A stretch of DNA of 64,000 bases from Penelope pileata (lineage: Eukaryota; Chordata; Aves; Galliformes; Cracidae): contig WBMW01000579.1 in assembly GCA_013396635.1 (NCBI GenBank), positions 310,001-374,000 of the forward strand, written 5' to 3'. The notes under the pieces are model-generated. The model ran no database searches. It was not told the DNA's origin and was given only the letters and a program-made list of their open reading frames with translations. A program made the translations under genes and the position numbers. Below, piece after piece: positions 23,809 through 34,189 of this stretch (positions within the stretch are counted from its first letter, which is position 1; every line of letters starts with the position of its first letter).

Positions 23809-26800
23809 TGTTAGTGTTTCTAACATTTGCTAAAGATAAGTAGCATCCACAGAGTACAAACATTTCCATGTAGTAGCACTGCAGTGATGCACTCGGGAAA
23901 TGAAGCCTTTCAGAACACAAAACAGTTATAAGAGTAGCAAAGAGGATTTAGGATCAACATTGCAGTGCCCATTTCAGAAGCCTTCTGCTGTTTCGCAGAA
24001 TCCATGGCATAGTACTGGATGCCCAGGATATTTTGTAGCCAGATCTGTGCTTGGACCTGGTTTATGACGTGGTCATAGAAAAAGTTATGCTGACATGCTT
24101 AGTGTACTGACATATGTGCCAGAGTAGCAGCAAGAGGTGCAGAGATGGGTTGGCTTCTACAAGTTAAAGCAGAATGAAGAGGTGATAGTGGTCTCCACCT
24201 CTGTGAAAGTGCAAAGGTGAAAACCATCTGTAGTTATCCACAGCTATTAGCTGTGATATCAAATGGATATTATTACTACATAGTGCTCTATTTGTTCTCA
24301 GCAGGTGTGGAAAAAGAACGGCGTTTAGCTCCTGTAGCTGACAGAGCTTGACCTGCTACAGCAGACCCACAGCAAAAACAAGCATTCCAGCAAAGCCTGT
24401 AGTGTTCATGCTTCTTTTGTCCAGTTACTAGCAACACCAGTGGTTTAAACTTGAAGATATTGGGCACAGTTCTTCAAGTTTAGTTGTAAAGGAGAGAGAA
24501 GAGAATTTTCTTTAAAGTAATTTATCTCCGACAATTCATAAACAAAAAGTTCAAGGATATCTTATTTAGAACTGAATCTCATAAACAGAATTAATAAATT
24601 AATAGAAAAGATTACCTAAGAATTAAGTTTGTTTTCTATTGTTGAAAAATATATATTGAAACACATGCAGAATTTACATAGTTGATATAGGGTTTTCTGG
24701 ACTGGGATCATTTGCCTACATTAGAAATCACACAAAAAATCCTAAGTATCCAAATTTTCTTTAAAATATCAGTATCTGCCTTGAATTGGTAGGATTAAAT
24801 TTGTAGAATTTGTTCAACTATCTGTGCAATCTGCTTGTGTATGTACTTTTATGTTGAAGAAAACAGAGGAGTAGGTACATATCCCTATACATGTACAGAT
24901 GCACATCCAGTAATAGGATGTAATATTTATCAAAGAAGATAGACATTTTCCCTCATATATTCAAGCTGTACAATATGAGAAGGTGTAAATGTTTCATTTA
25001 ACTGGGCGTGATAAATCCGTATACATTTTTTTCATGAAGATAAGTGAATTATTATTGATACAGAGAATTACGTTCACCCCCCACTCCTCAGGTTATTCTT
25101 ATTCAAGACAATAGGAAGAAAAACATGCATTTGTCTATGATGATTGGCATTAGAACTTTCATTCAATAATTCTCTGTGACTCATAACAATAAATTAAATT
25201 TATTGAAAATACACGTGCCTATAACTTATTGAAAATACTTCTGTCTCAATAAGTTTGGGACAATGTAAAAAAAAAATAAATCAGATGTTACAGCAATTGT
25301 AATAATATTATTTGTTTGTGAAACCTCAGATGTGCTTGATTTCATTTATTAAAGAGGATAACATCATTAGAAATTGTCCTAGGGCTCATATACAGTTTTT
25401 CTAATTTGTCTGATTTTGAAAGTCAGACAGTAGGTAGAATTATGAAACGGAGTTAATAGAAAAATAAAGCCAATTCTCTACATAAAAAAACATTAAAAAA
25501 ATTACTGGTATTTCTTCCAGAAATTTTATAAAATGTCACAATTCATTTCAAAGATAAGTCACCTTGTAAACACAAAGATAAATTTAAGATAACGATGTCT
25601 TTTTTCTCAATTTATTGCAGATATCTTTGTTAAACCTGTTGTGAGAATGTGTCAGCTTGAGTTAGATTATTTTACACTAGATAAAATTAAGCTAGAGGAT
25701 ACTTTAGCAGAAAGATGTCCACGAGCAAGCCTCATACCATTCTCTAATTTGATCAAAGTAACAATCCAATCTGCTCATCTTTATTTACATATATGCTCTT
25801 ATCAGCTTCAGAACATAAATACTTTAAGGAAATGCTTTGAGGAAATATATTTATTTACATTAGTATTTTGCACCAGATCATCTAGTTAGCTTCTGAAATC
25901 CCAGGATTTCCATTGCACAATTCTAAAAAACTACATTTTACTTTTTTAAAATGTTATTAATAGAATTAATACAATTGCTGTATTTTCATTCTTACAGAAA
26001 CAGAGAGGTAAAAGAGGAAACAATCTGTAATAGTTTACTAGTACATATATCTTATATCTTATCTCCCCTCCTTTCATACTGTATTCAGACTTCTGCTGGT
26101 GGAAAAAGTTTGCATTTAAAGGGCATGCTTTCATTCAAAACCAATCAATTCCACAACTTCACACATACATACAAACAGATGCACACAAATATACAATAAA
26201 TAAAAATCATGTTTATTTTCCTAGTATGTTGTCAATATAATGAAGATTTTTATTGCAAAATGTGATACTGGTTTTTGAGCATCCTAACAAGAGGATTAAG
26301 TTGATTCTGAAATCTTTGAAAGTTAGACCAACAGAATTAGGATCTATACCACAGAAGTTTAAATAACACAGAGCATTTTTTGTATAGGACTGATATTTTG
26401 ATATCTTAGATTCTGGAAGAAAACTCCCAAAAGCAATCAAGAGCTTTTCTTCAAAGTTTTATAGTGCCTTTAGATAATGGCTTTTTAAATGTATTTAATT
26501 TTTGTCAAACATCCTGAAAATCACTGAAATGCTAAAATTAAAAGAATATTTGGTTCTCTCAATTCTTGTCCAACGTGACAAGACAAAGCATAAGCCTTGG
26601 GCAAAAGGAAGATTAGTATGGTGCAGTGCAAAATTGATCAGCAGAGACTTACTGTCCAAGATGGATGAAATGCTAAAAGTGAATCAATAGTTTAAATAAT
26701 GAAATATAAATTATGTCTTTAAAAACCTTTGTTTTCCTGGTTCACTGTGAGTAATGAAAGGAAGAACTTGCTAAAATATATACCTCTGTCTTGATTATGG

Positions 26801-28149
26801 TCCTTTAAATTAACAATATTGTAGCTGCTGTCAAAAATAAAATGATGGTTGGACAGACTTTGCCAGAGAAAAAGGAAAGCTCTAAATCCAAGTGGAAATT
26901 GATAGTCCTCTGGAGAGAGTGCATTTTTTGTCAGAGCTAGTTGTTGGAAATGTGATTCAAAATTCAGTTGAAGAAAAGATGTTTTTCTTTCAAAAAGAAT
27001 AGTTTTATATTTCATAATTTAAAAAACAAAAACAAACAAAAAAACCCCATCCTGTTCCCAGGGAAAAGTGTCAAATTTCCTCAGAAAAAAAAGGATCATA
27101 AATAGATAGTCTTCTAATCAATCAGAGATTGCAAGCTAAAGCCTTCTTAATATCTTTTTCAATCCAATACTTCCCTTTCTCATCCCTTTCAGTTTTGCTT
27201 GTCAGCTGAAAACTTATGAAGATGCTCTTATCACTCAAGGTTTTGTAATATGATGTTCTTGGAAAATATATTCTGCTACAGATCTTGGCAAAGCAAGTGA
27301 CAGGGTCCTATTTAAAAGATAAATGTCCAAAATCAGGTGCAAAATTGCTGGGTTGCCCATACAATGACAAATGTCCATCAGCAAGCAAAGTTAACTGATT
27401 TTGTGAAAGAAGAAATGAGCTTTAACAAAGAAAGTAGTCATCCCCCACTATAAAAGATGCAAGCTAAGGTGGAAACCAAAACTTTCTGATTAACATTTAG
27501 TTAGACGTTATTTTTTGTTTCCTAAATATATGTCTGTGATTTTTGAAGGCTAGAGCACATAGCTTGTTTCCCAGAACTAGAGGAGCCTGAAAACAGTAAG
27601 CAAGCCTCCTCTTCTGTTAAATAGTCTCCAGGCTCAGAAATGTCCAAGAGATTAGCTGGCTATGACTGATGTTATGATTAGGCCCACCCAGCAGCCAAAA
27701 CTCTGCACATTATCTCTTGGAACCAGCATCTTTTTCTGTAAAGAGTGGAGATGGGCAAAACCTCAGGCAGCCATGGGTTAGGGAGAGGGGCAGTTTGCCA
27801 GAGAAATATTCTTCCTCCTTTGCCCAGAACATTATAGTGTTTTTTCCAATTAATTATTAGATAAAATAGAATTGCCAGTGTTCCCTGCCTCTTGTGCTGT
27901 GTAATCTTGCTATAACCCTAGTCCTTACCAACACCACATGGGCAATGTGAAAAAACAGCAGGCAGCTTTGCTTTTGAAATACCTTCTCCCATCTTAACTG
28001 CAGCTTACCCTTCTCAGGCATGAGTGCAAAGTGAACGTTCCCTGAAATATTGATTCATGCCATGTTCATGTACTTCACCGTAGAGTGGAAACTTTTCACT
28101 TGCACTGTAGTTTTCTTGACCATGCATTTGTTGTTTAGGAAATTCGACT
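23809..28149. other. Unique DNA, no gene seen
   Basis: The first 670 bases are moderately GC-rich, the rest AT-rich. Open frames of 62-98 codons (25641-25889, 25946-26199, 26213-26440, 26502-26690, 26719-27015) occur on both strands, often overlapping, and none is protein-like. An A-rich run with scattered C lies near 27020-27050. Confidence 0.6.
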
Positions 28150-28520
28150 ATGGGTATAGCCTGTTGTCATGGAGAAAGTCCCCAAAACTCTCACGACTAC
28201 ACCATTTTCTCTTCTCTTTTGTTCCTCAGCTTCTCACCAATCTTCTCCTTCTCTCAAGCTTCTTCCTCAATCTTCACAAGCTGCTCCCTCCAGCTCCTCT
28301 CTTCTGTGTCTGGCTGGCCTTTATCTAAGCCTGGGGCAACTCCACCCCAGGTCCACCCCTTCCGGTCGCAGGTGCAAGTGATTCACCTGTATTCCCCAGG
28401 CCAACCACACCCCTCCACCATGTGCTCAATCATCAGTTCATGCTGTGATCAACTGTTTCCCTACACCTGTCTTCTTTCCAACAAGCTTTGTCTGTCCATC
28501 TGCTCACCTCTGCTATTGAA
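28150..28520 (+). other. Pyrimidine-rich, GC-richer island, possibly regulatory or LTR-derived
   Basis: The plus strand is rich in C and T (CTTCTCACCAATCTTCTCC, CTCCCTCCAGCTCCTCTCTTC), then changes to a GC-rich part with CpGs (CACCCCTTCCGGTCGCAGG). On the minus strand the latter contains ACCGGAAGG, an ETS-type binding motif. Up to three frames are open at once here (177, 92 and 70 codons), which reflects the lack of A-containing stop codons rather than coding; the translation is a serine-, leucine- and proline-rich string. It might be an LTR piece or a promoter-like element. Confidence 0.35.
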
Positions 28521-28653
28521 GGACAATGTCAGCTCTCTACAGTTAGTACTGTTTTGGAATAATAGTAATTCAGATGCTGTGAATGGATTTTCATACAGTC
28601 ACATACAGACATACTGTAGGCATATGAGCAGTAAATCAATCCCTTCCCTGTAT

Positions 28654-28717
28654 TTTTTAAATTATTTACTTATAATTATTTAATTATTTAATATATTTTT
28701 AAATTATTTACTTATAA
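28654..28717. repeat. 22-bp direct repeat in AT-rich sequence
   Basis: A 22-base sequence beginning TTTTTAAATTATTTACTTAT occurs at 28654-28675 and again at 28696-28717, with further ATTATTTAAT-like material between. Confidence 0.85.
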
Positions 28718-30944
28718 ACTTATTGTACAAAAAATACTCATTGAGGTGTAAAACAAAAACGTATTAAATTTGTAAGCAGTAACTAGTATGCCTCATTAAG
28801 AAGAGACAATCCTTTAATCTCCTGTCTCCAAGGTATTACAGAGGCACTGAGATAAATTGTTAGAAAGAATTCAGTAGAAGTTTCCAGGCTCTCACAAGAC
28901 TCTGGTTCATATCATAAGGTGCTTCTTTACTTTTACTGTTATGTCATTCAGCTGTCCTCTTAGCACAGTTCTCCAGTCTCTGCTCGTGGGGGACTTGTCT
29001 GGGCCCAGAAGAACTATAGTCTCCATCTCTAGATACAGAGCGCACTCCTGCAGGTGTAGAATGTTTCTGCATTTTCCTCTCCTTATTTGCTCTAAGAAAT
29101 TCAAAGATGATTTATGAGGCTGAGAGTTACTGCCTGTCAGTGTGGGAAAGCTAGTAGTTTGCTCTTGTTCTCTTGATAGTCTTTTTCTTCTTTTCAGAAA
29201 ACTGAGTATTGGATTTTCCAAACGCTCTGTACTGGAGGTCTGAGTTTTAGTTTTATGGGGACTAGCCTTTCAGTAAATGTCTTTTATCATTCTGTCTGAG
29301 GTCTAAGGCCTGAAGATTTCTCTAGATAGCTTTAAAACCTTGTCAGTGTCTTTATGATTATTTGATCATTGGACAACCTTCTTTCCTAGGTCATCTCTTT
29401 CTCGATGATCCAGCCAGCCCTCAACTTTCTGATACTTTGGTTAATGGTATAAATAAGTTATTTTTTGTGACATCCTCAGGAAATATTTGTCTAACAATTC
29501 CGACAGTGTACCTAGATGCCTTATGTCTGACTGCAGTTCTCTGAATCTTTTTTACCCGGATTCCTGTTAACGACCCCATATTGTGCCTGTGAGATGTCCT
29601 ATCACTGCTGATGGGTTTCTACAGATTTATATAACCTTGGGAAACTAGTAATTTTCCCTAGAGCCAGTTCTGTGTTTACATCTGTCCAAAGACTTGATTT
29701 TATTAGCTGTAGCAGCAACCTAGCAACCAACCTGAAATTAAAAAAGCTTTGTATTGCCTTTGGTCTAGTTTCTCAAGGAGAGTTATAGACTTTGCTGTGT
29801 ATTCCATCTCTCTGTTGTTTGTCTCGCTTTTCTGCTAGAATTCCACCAGTATCAGGGCTCATTGATCATCTCTCTACTTATCTTCCTCAACACTAGCAAG
29901 TGAACTCCTTTAGTGATCTGCCCTCTTGGGCTCCAGAAACAAATGTTGTAACACAACTGAATGTTATTAAAATAAAAATATAATATAATAAATTTGATTG
30001 ATATGGTATATCATATATTACATGATATAGTAAATATAAAATGTACCCACAAACAGGTAGATAGAGGGACACTTGTATTACAGTTGTACAAGTGGAACAC
30101 AGAAAAATGTGAGAACAGTAAACAGATGTCTATAAAAAAAAAAATAGGAAGAAGGATTTTAAACAGGCAAGAAATATCTCCAAAGAGACCAAAGTAATCC
30201 ACAGAACAATCAAGAAAGTTGACTTGCAAGAACAGAAGTAGCCCTGATTCTTGAAACAATACGAACGATAACAGGAGTACATAAGTCCCTCCTTTCTGGG
30301 AGGTGGGAGGAGTTCAAAATCATCAGTAATGAGAAAGATGAGAAGGAAAGAAGACAGTCGTGGGTTTCATCTTTGCTCATAGAAGAGCTCTCAAACCTGA
30401 CCACCTTGACCTTGGCTAAGAATGTCAAAGGCATTAGGGCTGTGTAGTACCAGCTCTACTATGTTGCTATGTATTGTAGTATACTGTTATCCTACATTCG
30501 TGATTTAGGATAAGATTATCAAAGAATAGTTTGTAAATATGCAGTAATATTGACTAATAATGAGTAAGAACTATCCATTGGTAGTGTATGTTGTTAATGA
30601 ACATCAATCTGAAAAAATGTTAGGCTAAAGCATGGGTAGATGAAGTAATTTTGTAGATGAAGCAATAAATGACAGGAATTACCATGGAAAAAATTACTTA
30701 TTCTTAAATCTTAGTTTTACAAAAACATGGACATTCACCAAGGAAAAGATTGTCTTTCATTAAGGTTACTTACCACATGGCAAACTGCTTGGCAGTTTCA
30801 CCCTGCTTCTGAGGACCCCACTATCTAGTGATTTGGATCATCAGCCTGGTAATGAAAAAGATGGGGAAAGTTAGCAGGCTGACCATCTATTTTTACTGCA
30901 TAAATAGCAAGCAAGTTGAAAAATTGTATTTCCCATCTCTTGCA
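28718..30944. other. Unique DNA, no gene seen
   Basis: A 104-codon minus-strand frame at 28907-29221 (lysine- and arginine-rich start, then LLGPDKSPTSRDWRTVLRGQ) is the most protein-like feature here, but it matches no family I know and has no clear splice sites. Frames at 29994-30434 overlap one another on opposite strands and look random. Confidence 0.5.
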
Positions 30945-31009
30945 AAAAAATTTTGATAATTAAAACCTCAATACATCACTGTATTTTTCTGAAACTCTCC
31001 CTTGTTTAG

Positions 31010-31150
31010 GATATATAAAAAAGTAAAGATATATATACATATCTTTATATATATGGATATATATAGTATCTATATAAAATGAATGTATATTTAAGTATAT
31101 AATATATATAAATTATATATAAATTACCATTTATATTTATATAAATTTAC
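31010..31150. repeat. AT-rich low-complexity tract
   Basis: About 140 bases made almost only of A and T, with repeated ATATATA and TATATAAAT units and many small self-complementary stretches. Confidence 0.85.
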
Positions 31151-31671
31151 TTCTGTCCAGTGAAAATTTTTTTGTCTTTCTGCAACTTTTATCTTAAAAA
31201 GATACGTATTTCTTCCCGAGAGAGCCAGAATTTTATATGCCTGAATCATTCACACTAGGGATGCTTTATTTTTCTCTAATATTATGAATGACTGCAGCAG
31301 AGATTGCATGAAGTCTGCTTCCAGTTAATGTCCATGGTAGGTATTACAAATGCCTACAAAAGCCATAACATTTACAGTCAAGGTAGCAATAGTCATTACA
31401 CTATCAGAACCCAGCTTGCCATATCAAGAACCAGCAGCACTTTCTAAATTGAACAGCATCTTTTATGAGAGTCTAATCCAGGCATCATAATTGTTTCTCT
31501 CCATTGACTATATAGAGTATATGGTACATGTGCAGGTCTATGTAATGTTCTGAATCCCCTATAACTTAAATTTGAATTAACTGCTGACGCTTTACTATCT
31601 ATTCATGTAATAAGCCTGAATTAATTTCTGCTCTCATCAGTATTGAAATAGAAAAAGATAAGTTCCTCCTC

Positions 31672-31688
31672 TTTTTTTTTTTTTTTTT
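31672..31688 (+). repeat. Poly(T) run of 17
   Basis: Seventeen consecutive T bases about 25 bp left of a CR1 fragment. CR1 elements do not normally end in poly(A), so the run is probably unrelated to it. Confidence 0.85.
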
Positions 31689-31714
31689 CCAGAAACAGGC
31701 AACTGAACAATTGA

Positions 31715-31852
31715 TGATTCTTCAGTTCTTCTCCCAATCTGTATATACATCTGGGATTACTCCTACCCAAGTGCAAAACTTTGCACTTTGCTTTGTTGAA
31801 GCTCATTAGGCTCACATGGGCCCACCCTTCGAGTTTGTCGAGGTCACACAAT
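31715..31852 (-). mobile_element. CR1 ORF2 internal fragment
   Basis: The minus strand encodes DLDKLEGWAHVSLMSFNKAK followed by CKVLHLGRSNPR, the CR1 region just after the reverse-transcriptase active site. It is truncated on both sides: the active site and the 3' end are missing. The frame stays open for about 76 codons including non-CR1 sequence on the left. Confidence 0.88.
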
Positions 31853-32807
31853 TGAACAGTATGGTTTTATTTTATATTGCTTAAATATGCTGAAATGACG
31901 CCCTACATCCTTGTCACTCTCTGAGAATATGAGTGAATATGAGTGAACATGACATGCATCTAAGCAATTACATTTTCAAAGCACCCTCATGTGGAAATAC
32001 AGTAATAGCTAAGATAATTACAATGGACCTGCAACTCATGGCCTTGTTTTGTGGATACATTTAATGATAGGATGATCTCTTCAATTCTAATAATTCTACA
32101 ATAGCTAAAGCTTCTGTTTTACCAATGTTTAATTGAGGGTATAAATAAATGACGTCTTTCATCTACTTTGAAAATGGACCATGAAACAAAGGCAAGTTGC
32201 AAACGATAAACAGAATCAACATGTAAGTTATATGCACTACTTTTCTTCTACATGAGCTTTTTGGTTTTGTCTATGATTTATTCCAGTTGCCTTTATCTAT
32301 GTCTGCAGTTGCAGAATGCTGGTGTTGTAGGTACTAAAGCCCAAAAGAACGTTCTTCTTTTTATTTACAGTGTGCATTTTTTTAATTTGAAATTAGTTCT
32401 TGAGTATATTTTTTCTTTCTGCGCAGATTATTCTGACATTCCTGTGCTGACTGTATCATATAGCCTATCCTTAGCAAGCTTCCTGATTACAAAATCAGAC
32501 TTTGTTGTAACAAATTCCAATGTGATATAAGGCATACCATCCTATACCAAAGCTGAATTTGACCTACTTTCTGTTTGTGAATGGAGAAGGAGAAAGAAGT
32601 TACTGCATAACCTATGCACACAGGCTTTCCTAATAGTTCATTGCGATGCTCCATTTAAAAGGCTTTTTCAGTAGGAATGGTAAAGCAAGTCAATTGCCTC
32701 CCTATTAGGGGTTCTAAATAGATGTAGGAACAGTCTGTTTTCCAGCACTTTCAGCTAGGTTTAGGTTCAGATAGGTGTTCTTATGCAATCCAGTTTCATG
32801 CTGAGCT
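31853..32807. other. AT-rich DNA, no gene seen
   Basis: One 92-codon plus-strand frame (32252-32530) has a hydrophobic, random-looking translation. Nothing else is supported. Confidence 0.6.
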
Positions 32808-33191
32808 TTACACTGGGATTGTTTCATTGCCCTTGGTGTACGTGTGGCCCATCAATGGCAAAAAGGCTGAAAAAAACAGCAGCCAACAGACGGGAACGTA
32901 TGTATCACTGTGGATGAGTGGGACGCCAAACTGCTGGAGCAGATATTTCACCCCACTCTGGTACTGTTGAAGAGGAGGATGATCAACAGCTGGATTAAAA
33001 AGAAGGGATTTTAGAAGTTTATAAGCATAACATTTTGCAACTGTCTGGTAGTGTGGTATGCCGGTTTCATTTCTGATATTGATCCAGCATTTATAGTTCA
33101 CTGATTGCTGATCAGTTTTATGTTGATAAGCAATCAGTAACTGCTTTGATAGTTTGATCTGTGTGGATTGGATTTTTTTCCCCAGTGACAA
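32808..33191 (-). other. Unrecognised 127-codon open frame
   Basis: One of the longer frames outside repeats. The translation runs MSLGKKIQSTQIKL, then a tyrosine- and glutamine-containing middle (HPPLQQYQSGVKYLLQQFG), and ends in a hydrophobic stretch (VCWLLFFSAFLPLMG) that could form one membrane segment. The DNA keeps several CpGs (near 32840, 32892, 32898, 32923), unusual for decayed AT-rich sequence. I know no family like this, there is no clear splice donor or polyadenylation context, and chance is a reasonable explanation. Confidence 0.2.
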
Positions 33192-33959
33192 TGTTCAAGC
33201 TATCCATTTAAAAACTAGCTTGCATGAATCATCTTAGTTTTGGAGTCACATCTGCAATGCAGATATTTCCAGATGAAGGGACTAGAAATACAACATCACC
33301 AGAATTAAAACAAAACAAGTGTTTTCAATTTATGGCTAGATTAATTTATATAAAGGATAAAGTTTATATAAAGTATGGCATATACCAGATTATATACTTA
33401 CACTAAGTATTACAGATCCTTACTGTTATTTATCTAAGTTGGCTTTGGTTTGTTTCTTCAGATAAACATATATATCCCACAGTTATATTGTAAAGCACTA
33501 AACGTCACACAAACAGATGCACTTCCTCTCAGTCAGGTTGATGTTTGAAGCCAGTTAAAAAATATTGATGTAGAAACCCTATTTAGTCTAACAGACCGGT
33601 GCATTTGTATCTTCTCAAGTCTTAAATTACAAAAATATATACACTGAACTAAGGAACTGGTTTTATGAAATAATACAAGGGAATTTTAAAGCAGATGGCT
33701 AAATTAAGGCATCTCCTGTAGTTTGGCTCTTAAAACGTACTGAGGATTCAGCCTAATGAAGACCGACAGTGTCACATTGTCATACTGATCTTAACTCTCT
33801 TATCGTTTGCATCATTTTCATAACATGTTAACACTTGTACACTTGCCAGGATGTTCTTTTGAACTTTAAGTTGAAGGGATTCTTTAGTTGTCATCCTGAA
33901 GAATGCTGTTTCAAACCAAATTGTGCATACTACAGAAGATTTGATGATGTAATGTAAAG
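33192..33959. other. AT-rich DNA, no gene seen
   Basis: Small frames at 33224-33406 and 33772-33975 look random. Nothing else is supported. Confidence 0.6.
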
Positions 33960-34189
33960 AGAGGCGCAGAAGCAAAATCTATTGTGTTTTAGTGCCTTTT
34001 TTAAAATGCTCTGCAGTAGTTGCAGCGTCCTACTAAAGTAATTTTGCTTGGAACATGACCAACAACTGAGTTTTTATTTAAAACATATATGTTGATTATG
34101 TTCCAAGCTAAATTACATTAGTAGAGTATTGTAAATAATGCAGTGCATTTTAATGGAGGCACTAAAACATTTTACTTCTGCTCCACTCT
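33960..34189. repeat. 230-bp interrupted palindrome (foldback or MITE-like)
   Basis: The left arm 33985-34063 and right arm 34091-34169 are each 79 bp and align as reverse complements without gaps, with about 16 mismatches (roughly 80 percent identity). They are separated by a 27-bp AT-rich loop. The best-conserved inner part pairs TTGCTTGGAACATG with its inverted copy, and the outermost part pairs TGTTTTAGTGCC with GGCACTAAAACA. Past a 7-bp indel the arms continue for about 20 bp more (left 33960-33978, right 34169-34189). Many mismatches are transitions, compatible with G-U pairs in RNA. It could be a foldback or MITE-type DNA transposon, an ancient palindromic repeat, or the source of a hairpin RNA. 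Confidence 0.8.

Noticed and set aside
28150..28683. 177-codon plus-strand open frame, the longest in the window
   Set aside because: The translation is a serine-, leucine- and proline-rich string, and two other frames are open over the same bases. This follows from the pyrimidine-rich composition, which removes stop codons.
31672..31852. Poly(T) run as the tail of the neighbouring CR1 fragment
   Set aside because: CR1 elements end in short octamer repeats rather than poly(A), and this fragment lacks its 3' end altogether.
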